Notes: generated by a model not told the origin, from the letters alone. Positions 36,060 through 44,474 are shown, numbered from the stretch's first letter. The stretch is 64,000 nt of DNA from an uncultured Oscillospiraceae bacterium (GCA_934464775.1 CAKSKG010000002.1:120194-184193); one strand, 5' to 3'. Translations and numbers: made by a program.

Positions 36060-36949
36060 TACTCTTCCTCCTCCCGATACACCATTTTAAGCCCGTTGTA
36101 GCTTATCATCGAGCCGCCGTACAGCTTTTCCTGCATTATCCTGTTCATCAGCTCATTGCTTACCGCACCGATGTAGTCAAATCTGTCCTCGGAGATATTC
36201 GGTGCGGAAGCGTCCGTAAGGTACCCGAAAGGCGTGAAGTATGTCACCTGCTTCACCGCCCTGAAAATATTTCCGCCGAAGCTGAATCCGCACAATGCGT
36301 CGGGTATGCTGTCCGTCATGATATTTCCGCACCTAAATCCTCTGTAAACATAATTTCCCACCGAACCGAGTATTTTATCTGCGATATTTTGGCTCATAAG
36401 CTTTCCGCTGAGCTTCAGCGTGTAAAGATAATCTCCGCTGCCAGAGACAAACCGCTTTCCCGTAAGCTGATCGTAGGCGGAAACGCATTTTATGGGTCCC
36501 TTTTTTGCTCCGGGACGGAACTCGGAATACTCGCCTTTTTTAATAGTGTACATTTCCCCCAGCGTCTCAAGCCTCTGAAAATACAGCGAGCCGTCATTGC
36601 GGCAGTGCCACATTCCGCAGCCGCACTGCGATACAGTGCAGAGTATCTCACGGCACGTCCTGCCGTAAAGCAGCTTATATGGTATCTCCCCAACATTCAT
36701 GTCGCTGCCGTCTGCGGAGGAAAAGCCGCATTGTGACGCAATGGCGGCAGTTATCGAATGCACGGGATAGCTTTTCTCCTCGGAAAATTCCCCCGATGTG
36801 TCGAATATCATGTCCAGCCGCCTGCACATATCATAAGCGGTTATCTCCGCATAGCCGTTTCCGTAATCGGGGCGGCTGATGTAAAACACGGGCAGTATCT
36901 GTACGCCGTTCCGCTTTACAATGACCTCCGCCCCCGAATCAAAGGTCAC
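36059..36949 (-). CDS. Tail hub/baseplate-like protein with unclear start
   Basis: At least 296 residues from the first conventional start (GTG 36949). The reading frame stays open and protein-like for another 47 codons up to 37090 (beginning LPEFTVEIGGEVFGNEDIG), but contains no ATG, GTG or TTG there and runs into a TGA just before. By position and by the KRNGVQILPVFYISRP and ITAYDMCRRLDM segments it resembles the hub-like tail proteins of siphophages. Either a start codon was lost or it is made by frameshifting from the preceding gene. Confidence 0.65.
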   Translation of the reverse strand: MTFDSGAEVIVKRNGVQILPVFYISRPDYGNGYAEITAYDMCRRLDMIFDTSGEFSEEKSYPVHSITAAIASQCGFSSADGSDMNVGEIPYKLLYGRTCREILCTVSQCGCGMWHCRNDGSLYFQRLETLGEMYTIKKGEYSEFRPGAKKGPIKCVSAYDQLTGKRFVSGSGDYLYTLKLSGKLMSQNIADKILGSVGNYVYRGFRCGNIMTDSIPDALCGFSFGGNIFRAVKQVTYFTPFGYLTDASAPNISEDRFDYIGAVSNELMNRIMQEKLYGGSMISYNGLKMVYREEEE

Positions 36950-37091
36950 AAGCGTCCGCAGCTTAAAATCAAGCTTTGCGGTAATAACGCCGCTGACAGG
37001 CAGTCCTGCCGCCGATCTTGTGAGCTTTATGTAGCCGATATCTTCATTTCCGAATACCTCTCCGCCTATCTCAACAGTAAATTCAGGCAGC

Positions 37092-37475
37092 TTAAAGGCC
37101 GTCCAGAAGTATCACATCTGAAATAATATTAAGAGCCGCAGACCAGTATTCCTCTCCGTATACTTTCTCAGGCTCAATAGATACCGACACAACGGAAAAA
37201 TCAGCCGAACGAAGATCGGGTGCGGCAAACTGCCCCGAAAAGCTCTCCTTTTCCGCAAGCTTTCCCAAAGAAGCCGCCGCCGAACGGTCAATGTCCGAAA
37301 AACTAACCCCTATCTGCGCCCTGTACCCCAGCAGATTTTTCACCGTGTTTCCGTCCATTGCCACAAACTTCGACTTTTCATCATAAACAGGCGTGAGCTT
37401 CACGCTCATGTCATTCTCCGTGATGTACCCCGAATAATTCACTCCGTCAAGCACAAGCAGCCTTTCAGTACTCAT
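37092..37475 (-). CDS. Phage-like tail protein, unknown
   Basis: A 127-residue protein. ATG 37475 follows GGAGG at eight bases (the ATG at 37481 is only two bases from it). It overlaps the end of the preceding small gene. It ends LLDGL-stop, where the last sense codon CTT, the TAA stop and the next base G make a possible +1 slip site into the following frame. No family recognised; position suggests a tail-tip adaptor. Confidence 0.62.
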   Translation of the reverse strand: MSTERLLVLDGVNYSGYITENDMSVKLTPVYDEKSKFVAMDGNTVKNLLGYRAQIGVSFSDIDRSAAASLGKLAEKESFSGQFAAPDLRSADFSVVSVSIEPEKVYGEEYWSAALNIISDVILLDGL

Positions 37476-37671
37476 AAACATTACCTCCCGATGTTACCGC
37501 TATCTCCGAAAATCCCCTCTGTACCAGCTCCACAACATCGCCCTTTTGGTCTTTCAGCTCGGCTTCGATCTGAAGCTTTATCACACGGTCCTCCGCCGCA
37601 CTTTCACTGCTGTTCCCCACCGCCCCCGCAAGCTCCGCCGCAAAAGGCACACCGTCACTTGAATATCTCAT
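37465..37671 (-). CDS. Small phage-like protein, unknown
   Basis: A 68-residue protein, acidic with Ala-rich start, preceded by GGAGGGGGATT. It stands where siphophages normally carry the tape-measure gene, which is absent. A 13-bp dyad lies just upstream at 37690-37702. Confidence 0.6.
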   Translation of the reverse strand: MRYSSDGVPFAAELAGAVGNSSESAAEDRVIKLQIEAELKDQKGDVVELVQRGFSEIAVTSGGNVYEY

Positions 37672-37689
37672 AATCCCCCTCCTTGTCTA

Positions 37690-37702
37690 TTGCACAGTGC
37701 AA
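37690..37702. promoter_or_regulatory. 13-bp dyad TTGCACAGTGCAA
   Basis: Perfect palindrome between the Gp15-like gene and the 68-residue gene. Related sites lie upstream of the operon at 44362-44374 and 44475-44487. Candidate operator. Confidence 0.5.
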
Positions 37703-37719
37703 ATTCAAAGTCAAAAAAA

Positions 37720-38202
37720 TTACTTCATATCATATTTTCTGCAAAGCCGCCTTACAGCAAGCCTTTGCTCCGTGTCGGGGAAATTCCCCGTTCTGCATCT
37801 GATAAGCTGCGAAAAAGCGCACTCGCCGTCCAGCGACAAAAACAGCGCACGGAACCTGTGCCAGTGCATATCCGCCGAAAAAATATCAATGCCGTAGCAC
37901 TGCATAAACGCCCCCGCAAGAAGCTCCGCATCGCCGTAAAAGGAAAATGCCTTTCGGCTGTCGGGGATAAACTCCTCCCCGATAAAGCCTTTCATCATTT
38001 TCACCGCCGCCTCATCATCAGCCACCTCATCACGGAAAAACAGCTTTGCGGCAGCTTTAATGTCCCCCGTCAGCTCGATGTAGTGCAGCACCCCAAGCAC
38101 TGCACGGAATCCGCTGTAAATGCGATAGCTCCTGTCCCCGATGCTTATGCTTTCCGCAGGCATTCCGTACAGCAGCATATCACCTGCATAATTATTCTTC
38201 AT
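37720..38202 (-). CDS. Bacteriophage Gp15-family protein
   Basis: A 160-residue protein. The segment with CYGIDIFSADMHWHRFRALFLSLDGECAFSQLIRCRTG is the Gp15 signature of siphophages, a gene normally placed between the tail tube and the tape measure. ATG 38202 follows GAGGTG. Its normal downstream neighbour, the tape measure, is missing here. Confidence 0.78.
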   Translation of the reverse strand: MKNNYAGDMLLYGMPAESISIGDRSYRIYSGFRAVLGVLHYIELTGDIKAAAKLFFRDEVADDEAAVKMMKGFIGEEFIPDSRKAFSFYGDAELLAGAFMQCYGIDIFSADMHWHRFRALFLSLDGECAFSQLIRCRTGNFPDTEQRLAVRRLCRKYDMK

Positions 38203-38206
38203 GTTT

Positions 38207-38683
38207 TTATTCACCTCTGATGTATTTACTGATGCTGCCGCAGCCGTAAAAATCCGCATATATCTCGCCGATATCACCAACACCGCCGCCGAGATCGGAT
38301 ATAACATCCACCGTTACTTTACCACGTTCGCCCCTGCCGCTTTTGGCGGAAAAATAAACATAATCCGCTGTTACGGCACTTCCCGTTCCCGCAAGGATAT
38401 CGGCTTTCAGCAGGAAATCGGCAGCCTCTCCGCCGCACCTGCCTATCACCGCCGAAAACTTCCTCGAAACGCTTTTCCGTATGTGATGAACTCCGCCCAC
38501 AGCATATTTTTTCTTCCTGATATCGGAAACAAGCTTTGCGGAAAAGTCCGAAGAATCGGTCAGCATAACGGTGTACATATCCACAGACGAACCCTTTCCC
38601 GTATTCACCGCAAACACCATGTCACCGCCGCATTCCGTACTGCCCGATGAGGTGTACTTTTCCATAAATTCAGCTACCGTCAC
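38207..38683 (-). CDS. Major tail (tube) protein-like
   Basis: A 158-residue protein. GTG 38683 is chosen because GGAGG lies eight bases upstream; the ATG at 38689 is only two bases away. The position after three connector genes and before Gp15 is that of the major tail protein in SPP1/A118-like operons, and the C-terminal GKVTVDVISDLGGG is beta-rich. The family call rests mainly on synteny. Confidence 0.58.
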   Translation of the reverse strand: MTVAEFMEKYTSSGSTECGGDMVFAVNTGKGSSVDMYTVMLTDSSDFSAKLVSDIRKKKYAVGGVHHIRKSVSRKFSAVIGRCGGEAADFLLKADILAGTGSAVTADYVYFSAKSGRGERGKVTVDVISDLGGGVGDIGEIYADFYGCGSISKYIRGE

Positions 38684-39023
38684 TTTCATCGCCTCCGTCA
38701 TAAATATCGGCAGTGATCTCCGCACTGCACGTCCATATTCCCCGTTCATCGCAGCCGCAGGTGCTTTCCGTAAGCATAACCGAAAACACCCCGTTTTCAC
38801 GGTAACCGCAGACCCTTTCGGCACATTCGGAAAGCTCCTCCATGGCTTTTTTCAGATCACTCCCCCTGACCGTAAGCGTGTATGTACCGCGCCTGATGCA
38901 GCCGCCCCCGAAGTATCTTTTTCGGACGCTTCCGCCCTTTGCCATAACCATTCGGCTACCATGCCCCACCGTTCCGCCGCAAAGCTCCGCAAAAGCGGCA
39001 GCCACTCTGTCATATATGTTCAT
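38670..39023 (-). CDS. Minor capsid / head-tail connector-like protein 3
   Basis: A 117-residue protein beginning MNIYDRVAAAF, with GGAGG seven bases before the ATG. It overlaps the next gene by 14 bases. Size, order and the beta-rich centre agree with the minor-capsid-3 type tail-completion protein. The call is by synteny. Confidence 0.58.
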   Translation of the reverse strand: MNIYDRVAAAFAELCGGTVGHGSRMVMAKGGSVRKRYFGGGCIRRGTYTLTVRGSDLKKAMEELSECAERVCGYRENGVFSVMLTESTCGCDERGIWTCSAEITADIYDGGDESDGS

Positions 39024-39385
39024 CAGCACACCTCCGCTTCAATGTGATGCAAAGCTCCGCCCAGCATCACTCTTTTCACCGACTTCACGGTGAATTCTCC
39101 GCCCGATGTTTTAATGCGCTGAACTCTCACCTTTCTGCCGCCGATGATCTCCCCGTCGGCGGCAATTTTATCGGCAAGGATATTTCCGCCGTCGATATAT
39201 ATCTTTCCCGAATATTTTATAATGCCGCTGCCGTGATATTCCCCACGAACACAGCAGTACAGCCCCGTTATTTCCTCGGATTCGGCAATGCCGTTCCCGA
39301 AAACATCATTCTTTCCGTCGGCGCCCTCATAAAATATCGTTGTAAGCACGCCATTTTCCGTCAGAAGCAGAGACGGCAGTCCCAT
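39023..39385 (-). CDS. Minor capsid / head-tail connector-like protein 2
   Basis: A 120-residue protein with ATG 39385 after AAAGGAGG. It contains two beta-rich halves and a GKIYIDGG segment. It agrees in order and size with minor-capsid-2 type proteins. A pair of AT-rich 18-bp dyads lies about 50 bases upstream. Confidence 0.58.
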   Translation of the reverse strand: MGLPSLLLTENGVLTTIFYEGADGKNDVFGNGIAESEEITGLYCCVRGEYHGSGIIKYSGKIYIDGGNILADKIAADGEIIGGRKVRVQRIKTSGGEFTVKSVKRVMLGGALHHIEAEVC

Positions 39386-39433
39386 ATTCACCCCTCCTTT
39401 GCCCTGCATATCATAATGATACGCAGGACATTT

Positions 39434-39475
39434 CATATATTCCTATATATAAAAGCTATATATGCTAATATATAA
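39434..39475. promoter_or_regulatory. Paired 18-bp AT-rich dyads, site 1
   Basis: CATATATTCCTATATATA, five bases, then TATATATGCTAATATATA. The same pair design occurs at 40688-40730 and 42426-42455. Candidate operator or internal promoter in the operon. Confidence 0.5.
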
Positions 39476-39788
39476 TCTCCGCACCTCTGCAATATCCGCC
39501 CCACTTGTCAATGTAAAGCTTGGCTTCGGTGCATATCATGCCTCCGCTGTCGGTGTCCGAATACTCCGCAGAAAAATCACCCAGCGATATTTTCTTGTAT
39601 TCGTTGGAGCACCCTTTCTCGGCAAGATATTCCGCCTGCGCACAAACCGCAAAGCCGTAATACATATTCCCGTCGGCACATTCGCCGTATGCGGCGGAGA
39701 TCATGCTCTCCGCACGGGCAAGATACCCCTCGGCTGCGGTGTTTGCGCCGCCGAAAGTGTTTCTGTAAAACTCGATATCAACGCTCAA
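39465..39788 (-). CDS. Minor capsid / head-tail connector-like protein 1
   Basis: A 107-residue helical protein starting at TTG 39788, six bases after GGAGG and overlapping the end of the capsid gene. Four-helix pattern (AEGYLARAESMISAAYGE, MYYGFAVCAQAEYLAEKG) fits the gp6-like connector. The order after the capsid gene supports this. Confidence 0.6.
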   Translation of the reverse strand: MSVDIEFYRNTFGGANTAAEGYLARAESMISAAYGECADGNMYYGFAVCAQAEYLAEKGCSNEYKKISLGDFSAEYSDTDSGGMICTEAKLYIDKWGGYCRGAEIIY

Positions 39789-39789
39789 A

Positions 39790-40662
39790 TCAAGCCTCCG
39801 AATGAACATAAACGCCTGCGGTCTTGTTCTTGTAAACGCTGCAAAGACCGTAGCTTCTGTAACCGTACTTCCATGCGTCCGCATCGGGATTCATTTCGGG
39901 AGTGATTATTTTCGGAACAGCATGCTTTGTGAACTGGAGCACAGCGCCCTTGTGAACGATCATGAAATTGATGTTCTTTCCGCTTTCAGCCTTGGTGTAG
40001 CCGCCGTTCTTTTCACCCTCGCTGGTGCCGTTGTTGAGCTTCACGGCAGTGTAAAATCTGGTCTGCGGAACAACGACCACCATGTCAAAGCCTGCAAATA
40101 CCGCCTTCGACTTTGTTGTGTCCATATCGTCGATAAGTCCCTTGAGAGTAGGCGTAATGAAAAGGATCCTGCCCTCCTGAGGCACCTCTGCCTCGTCCAT
40201 TTCGGAAACAGCGGCACGTATCGCAGCCACGCCGTCCTCGCCGCTGTCAATAACGCCGCTGCCCTTGCCGATGCCTGCTGTCGATGCTATCTCCGCAAAA
40301 CGGAAAGCGTCGATCTCGGGGACAGCCTTTGTTCTCACGAATTCCCCCGCAAGCCTGCCGAAAGCCACATTCTGAGACTCTTCGTTGTCCATGCTGTCCA
40401 CAGTGAACATACGTCCTCTCTCGTAATTATAGGCCGCCGTCTCCCATGTAAGGCTCACATCGCCGTCCACATAGCCCGAATTTCTGTTGTAGTCCGCCAT
40501 GCCGTCCATTTCCAGCTTGGGAATAACGATCTCGTTGGCATTTGCGCCGGCCCTCGCCAGTGAGGGATCACTCTCCAACACCGCCGTTACGGCACTTTCT
40601 CTGTAAACCTCGTCCAGAAGAGTCGCATACTTCTTAGCTAATGTAATTGTGTTTGTACCCAT
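39790..40662 (-). CDS. Major capsid protein
   Basis: A 290-residue protein. It starts MGTNTITLAKKYATLLDEVY, a form common to P22-fold-like/A118-type capsids, with a conserved ILFITPTLKGLID centre and DADAWKYGYRSYGL near the end. ATG 40662 follows GGAGG. It lies right after the scaffold, as expected. Nothing suggests disruption. Confidence 0.8.
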   Translation of the reverse strand: MGTNTITLAKKYATLLDEVYRESAVTAVLESDPSLARAGANANEIVIPKLEMDGMADYNRNSGYVDGDVSLTWETAAYNYERGRMFTVDSMDNEESQNVAFGRLAGEFVRTKAVPEIDAFRFAEIASTAGIGKGSGVIDSGEDGVAAIRAAVSEMDEAEVPQEGRILFITPTLKGLIDDMDTTKSKAVFAGFDMVVVVPQTRFYTAVKLNNGTSEGEKNGGYTKAESGKNINFMIVHKGAVLQFTKHAVPKIITPEMNPDADAWKYGYRSYGLCSVYKNKTAGVYVHSEA

Positions 40663-40687
40663 GATAATTTCCTCCATAATAATTAAT

Positions 40688-40730
40688 TTATATATTCCTA
40701 TATATGCAATTTATATATTAGCATATATTA
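40688..40730. promoter_or_regulatory. Paired 18-bp AT-rich dyads, site 2
   Basis: TATATATTCCTATATATG, five bases, TATATATTAGCATATATT. The first half shares 16 of 18 bases with site 1; the second half is the reverse complement of the second half of site 1. It lies between scaffold and capsid genes. Confidence 0.5.
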
Positions 40731-41036
40731 CTTACTTTTAAGACCGAACGCTTTTCTGAGCATATCATCGCCGCAGGACGATACATCTCTCATGCTCACC
40801 CCCGTGCTGATGCTTCCGCTGACAAAAACGGGATATTTTCCTATGACCTCCCCGATGCTTCTGTCCGCCGCAAGCCTGATAACATCATCTATGCATTCGC
40901 TCCTGACGCCCCTTTCCATGCATTCCATGCGCATTTTCAGCGCCTTGTTTTCCTCCGAAAGGACCGTGCTCTCCTCCTCGGGAGAGATCTCACTGTCCGT
41001 ATTTTCGGACATTATCTCAAAATTTTCCTCTTCCAT
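40728..41036 (-). CDS. Short scaffold-like protein
   Basis: A 102-residue acidic protein with a predicted coiled-coil (SEENKALKMRMECMERG) between portal and capsid genes. Phage scaffolds here are often 180-200 residues, so this one is short. AAGGAGG precedes the ATG. The call is by position and composition. Confidence 0.6.
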   Translation of the reverse strand: MEEENFEIMSENTDSEISPEEESTVLSEENKALKMRMECMERGVRSECIDDVIRLAADRSIGEVIGKYPVFVSGSISTGVSMRDVSSCGDDMLRKAFGLKSK

Positions 41037-41045
41037 ATTTCCTCC

Positions 41046-42401
41046 TTATTCTCTCATAGTCTCGCCGATGTACTGCTCCGTTTCCGCTCTCACCTCCTCC
41101 TTTGTTCGTATTCCCTCTCGGTAGAGCTTCAGCAGACGGTCGATGTTCTTGTCGATGTCATTGTCCAGCTCCTTGGAGAACGAAACCTTAACGCTTGCAT
41201 CACCGCCGCCGATGTGTCCCAGCGCAGTTCCTGCCGCCAGCACAGCATTGGCAATGCCCTCAATAAATTCGGCTGCAATGTTGCGGTTGCTGTTCATGGT
41301 GCGCTGGGTACGGTTTTCCTGGCTGGATATTTCTGCGGCGGTGCGCACGCCCGTTGAAGTGCCGAAGCTAAGCGTTCCAGAGGAAAGCCCCGTCTGGAAG
41401 CAGAGTATGTTCAGCAGTGCATTTATCGCCGAAACGTGCTCGTCAATGCGAAGCTCCGCCGTGTTGTCAATGATCTTCAGCTCGCTTTCGTCCTCGCAGC
41501 GAAGCGCCTGATAAACCTCGTCATCAGCGTCAAAATATCGCCTTGTCTGACCGCTTTCGGGGTCAACCACCGTCCGTATGCAGGAGGACGGCACGATTAT
41601 CCTCTTCCTGCCCAGAATAAATTCACGGACAAGACTGTCAAAGGCAATGTCTATCGCCCTCAGCGTGTCACGGCAGTTGTAGAAGCAGGAAATTCCCATG
41701 CAGCTGTCCGATATGTTGTTGCCGCAGGCAGGGTGAAAGTACGAAAACATCGGCACCGAAAAAGGATAATTCACCTCGGGCTGAACGCCCAGCACAGCCG
41801 TGTCCTCCTCACTGCCAAGCTCATATCTGCTGTCGGAAACAAAAAGCCTGCTCCTTACCCTCGTGTTTCCCTCCCCGTTTCTGCTGTGATATTCCAGCAG
41901 CCTGTAATATTTTCCGCTGCGCCTGATAACACTTCGGAAAATTCCATCTTCCATGGCACGGCTGCTCCACCCCATAGGGATAAAGCTTTCCGCCCCGAGA
42001 TAATCCAGCACAGGCTCGCCGTCCGCAATGTAAACCCTGACAGCACCGCCGCCCAGCGCATATGCTCTGCTGAAAAAGCCCGTCATTCTGTCCCAGAATG
42101 CATTTTTCTGAAGCACCCTGTTAAGATAATCCTGCTTTTCCCTGTCGCTGACAATAATATCCGCCTGCTGCCCGAAAGTCATGTCCGCCATCTGATCGCA
42201 CAGCACCTTTGCGGCATTCACCATGGACATCTCCCTGTCGCTTTTGCCGTAAAGCCCCGACCTGCGGACTATTTTCCATGGCGGCTCGCCTCTGTAAATG
42301 CTGTCGCACAGCGAGATCATATCGTCATAATATCCCTCTGCCGACGGCACAGCCGCCTCGGGAAAAGCTCTCGCCGCATCTGTAATTATTCCGCTGTACA
42401 T
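41046..42401 (-). CDS. Phage portal protein
   Basis: A 451-residue portal of the SPP1/A118 type, the ring through which DNA enters the head. Typical features include the N-terminal IYRGEPPW segment, FSRAYALGGGAVRVYIADG, YLGAESFIPMGWSS, and the C-terminal TGLSSGTLSFGTSTGVRTAAEI (crown helix region). AGGAGG precedes the ATG. It is complete. A pair of AT-rich dyads separates it from the terminase. Confidence 0.85.
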   Translation of the reverse strand: MYSGIITDAARAFPEAAVPSAEGYYDDMISLCDSIYRGEPPWKIVRRSGLYGKSDREMSMVNAAKVLCDQMADMTFGQQADIIVSDREKQDYLNRVLQKNAFWDRMTGFFSRAYALGGGAVRVYIADGEPVLDYLGAESFIPMGWSSRAMEDGIFRSVIRRSGKYYRLLEYHSRNGEGNTRVRSRLFVSDSRYELGSEEDTAVLGVQPEVNYPFSVPMFSYFHPACGNNISDSCMGISCFYNCRDTLRAIDIAFDSLVREFILGRKRIIVPSSCIRTVVDPESGQTRRYFDADDEVYQALRCEDESELKIIDNTAELRIDEHVSAINALLNILCFQTGLSSGTLSFGTSTGVRTAAEISSQENRTQRTMNSNRNIAAEFIEGIANAVLAAGTALGHIGGGDASVKVSFSKELDNDIDKNIDRLLKLYREGIRTKEEVRAETEQYIGETMRE

Positions 42402-42414
42402 AAGCCCTCCTTTT

Positions 42415-42456
42415 CATATATTTGAATATATAGCTTTTATATATATGCATATATAA
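42415..42456. promoter_or_regulatory. Paired 18-bp AT-rich dyads, site 3
   Basis: CATATATTTGAATATATA, five bases (GCTTT), TATATATATGCATATATA. It lies between the large-terminase and portal genes. Same design as sites 1 and 2. Confidence 0.5.
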
Positions 42457-42458
42457 AA

Positions 42459-43691
42459 CTACCTTGAACCTATTATGTCGTTCATTCTCCGCTCCGTAGA
42501 ATATTCCTGTGCATCAAGACTGTCGATGTTGGAATATCCGTCGTCACGGCGTCCGCCCGAATTGTCATATTCCGCATTCATAAATGCGTCAATAGTGTGG
42601 GTGCAGCCTTTCATAATGAAATATCTGCCCTGACCCATTATCGAAGTGTAAAACCGAATGCGCTGGCTTATCTGCCCCTTTGCCGCATTGTGTATCTCGA
42701 CTCCGAGCCTTTCCCTTGCGGCAGCATTCCTGAGTCCTCGTATCAGCACCTGCTCCGCACTGTCGCAGTAGATGTCCGTCAGTCTGGGATATTTCGCCTT
42801 GTTCCGCCGCACAAATTCGATAAATTCCGTTTCAAGCCTGTCGGGAGCAATATCGCCCTTGCCGTAATATTCATCAAGAGTGATTATTTTCCTGTAACCT
42901 CTGGTGTATCCCGTGAGATTGAATGCATGAGCCGACCCGTTTCCGCCGAAATCCACGCCAATGTCCGCCATGATAATCTCATCGTCCGCCCCAAGCCCGT
43001 CAATGATAAAGCTGTCGGGAGCGTCCGCAAACCGACGGTAAATGATCCCGTCCCCCGAGCGCCATTTTCCGAGAATGTACCGATCATAATACACCGTGCC
43101 GCCGTACTCGGCGCAAAGATTTTTCACAAATCCGGGATCCAGCGCAGGATTGTCGAAAATGGTAAAATCCGTGCGGTAAATGTCGGCGCCGCTGTCAAGA
43201 AAATGCTTGAACCAGTGGTTCGGCGTGTCGGGATTGCAGGTGCCGTCAAACACGGAATTTTCCCTGTCCAGACGTGACTGTATCATGTGAAATACCTTTT
43301 CGTTCCATGTGGTTATCTCGTCGCCGCAGCAGTAGCTGATGCTCATGCCCTGAAGCCGTTCCGCAGCGCAGGCTCTGTCCGCACCGAAAATATAGCACCT
43401 GTGCCCGAAAAGCATGACCTTACCGTCATTTTTCACCTGTCCCACAAGCTCTCCGCCCCATTTTGCCCTTAGCGGATCAATGATGTTTCTCTCCGCAGAA
43501 CCCACGGTATTTCCGATAATGACCGCATTTTCGTCGCTCCCCAGCTTTCTCACACGCAAAGGAAGTCTATATATGTCAATATATGATTTTCCGCTGCGCA
43601 TAGCCCCGACGCAGATGTTGTATCTGTGAGGACAATCCACCGTGTTTCTCCAGACCTCCGCCTGCTTTTTGTTAAAGATGTCCGAACTCAA
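42459..43691 (-). CDS. terL: Phage terminase large subunit
   Basis: A 410-residue PBSX-type packaging motor. The ATPase has Walker A VGAMRSGKSY and Walker B CCGDEI; the nuclease has the acidic residues in DIGVDFGGNGS, YCDSAEQ and the final DDGYSNIDSLDA. All look intact, so DNA packaging ability is kept. It starts at TTG 43691, overlapping the small-subunit stop (TTGA), with GGGGAGG seven bases upstream. Confidence 0.92.
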   Translation of the reverse strand: MSSDIFNKKQAEVWRNTVDCPHRYNICVGAMRSGKSYIDIYRLPLRVRKLGSDENAVIIGNTVGSAERNIIDPLRAKWGGELVGQVKNDGKVMLFGHRCYIFGADRACAAERLQGMSISYCCGDEITTWNEKVFHMIQSRLDRENSVFDGTCNPDTPNHWFKHFLDSGADIYRTDFTIFDNPALDPGFVKNLCAEYGGTVYYDRYILGKWRSGDGIIYRRFADAPDSFIIDGLGADDEIIMADIGVDFGGNGSAHAFNLTGYTRGYRKIITLDEYYGKGDIAPDRLETEFIEFVRRNKAKYPRLTDIYCDSAEQVLIRGLRNAAARERLGVEIHNAAKGQISQRIRFYTSIMGQGRYFIMKGCTHTIDAFMNAEYDNSGGRRDDGYSNIDSLDAQEYSTERRMNDIIGSR

Positions 43692-44134
43692 GCCTCGTCC
43701 TCCCCGACGGAGCGGCTGATCTCCGCCATGATACCGTCCAGTTTTTCAAGAGTCTCCGCACCGTCGTCCCTGCTGTCGAAAACACCGAAATATTTTCCCA
43801 GCAGCTCCAGCGCTTTCATCTTGTCATACAGCTTTACCTCCGCTCCCTTTGAGCCTGTGCCGTTCTTGATGTAAGCTACCGCACGCCTTTTTTCGGGCGG
43901 TATCCGTGATATTTCCTTCGGGACAGCCATGCCCTCTTCGATGTCCACAAAATCTGTGAAATCCGCAAAAGCTATCACTGCCAGCTCCGAAATAATATCG
44001 CTGCCGCTGATATTTCCGAACAGCTTTTCCGATTCGCAGCAGATCTTCATATCAGCCGCACCCCTGCTCATTGTCACTGTGCGCTGCGGCATATCCCCAC
44101 CGCACACGGCCATGCTTTCAGCCAAGATCCTCAT
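43688..44134 (-). CDS. terS: Terminase small subunit, atypical N-terminus
   Basis: A 148-residue protein. The central and C-terminal parts (SELAVIAFADFTDFV and VKLYDKMKALELLGKYFGVF) match Terminase_2 small subunits. The N-terminal helix-turn-helix usually found there (ATxAAIxAGYS pattern) is not recognisable; about 50 unusual Cys/Met-rich residues stand in its place. The start is set at ATG 44134, since the Zn-ribbon gene upstream ends at 44139; TTG 44125 is another choice. Confidence 0.7.
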   Translation of the reverse strand: MRILAESMAVCGGDMPQRTVTMSRGAADMKICCESEKLFGNISGSDIISELAVIAFADFTDFVDIEEGMAVPKEISRIPPEKRRAVAYIKNGTGSKGAEVKLYDKMKALELLGKYFGVFDSRDDGAETLEKLDGIMAEISRSVGEDEA

Positions 44135-44138
44135 CACC

Positions 44139-44345
44139 TCATGTATTGTCGCGGAGCCAGCCGATAAAATCGTACCGATCCCTGAGCACATAACCCCTCA
44201 CTGCGCTGTTTTCGATGCTGTCCGCCTCCCTGTCGGCATAGCATTCGTAGCAAAGCCCGTCTGGGGCTGCGTCCTCGGCAGTTATCATCGCATCGCAGTT
44301 CTCACAATAGCTGTAACCTCCCTTTTCAAGTCCGTAATCCGTAAT
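44139..44345 (-). CDS. Small zinc-ribbon protein at the head of the phage-like operon
   Basis: A 68-residue frame read from the minus strand, YGLEKGGYSYCENCDAM ... GLCYECYADREADSIENSAV ... YDFIGWLRDNT, with two CxxC pairs (CENC, CYEC) that would bind zinc. It has no ATG before the first pair; ATT at 44345, after GGAAGGGAG, is the likely start, giving ITDYGLEKGG. A lost ATG is the alternative. It ends just before terS. Such proteins precede terminases in Clostridia phages; the role is unknown. Confidence 0.6.
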   Translation of the reverse strand: MTDYGLEKGGYSYCENCDAMITAEDAAPDGLCYECYADREADSIENSAVRGYVLRDRYDFIGWLRDNT

Positions 44346-44358
44346 ATCACTCCCTTCC

Positions 44359-44377
44359 GATTTGCATAATGCAAATC
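44359..44377. promoter_or_regulatory. 19-bp perfect palindrome in the operon leader
   Basis: GATTTGCATAATGCAAATC. Its 13-bp core TTGCATAATGCAA shares the TTGC-N5-GCAA plan with 44475-44487 and 37690-37702. Confidence 0.55.
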
Positions 44378-44408
44378 ATTTACTGTTATTTTTGCCGAAG
44401 ATTTTCAG

Positions 44409-44437
44409 CCATAAATTTTATATATACGCATATATAA
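44409..44437. promoter_or_regulatory. Single AT-rich dyad, site 4
   Basis: TATATATACGCATATATA in the leader of the phage-like operon, the same 18-bp motif as the paired sites. Confidence 0.45.
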
Positions 44438-44474
44438 AACAGATCATTTCTTCGGCACAGCAGTTTTACTATAT

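Noticed and set aside
41436..42425. Long plus-strand open frames over the phage-like genes (also 35071-35907)
   Set aside because: Antisense to portal and adhesin-like genes; compositions are implausible and no start signals are present.
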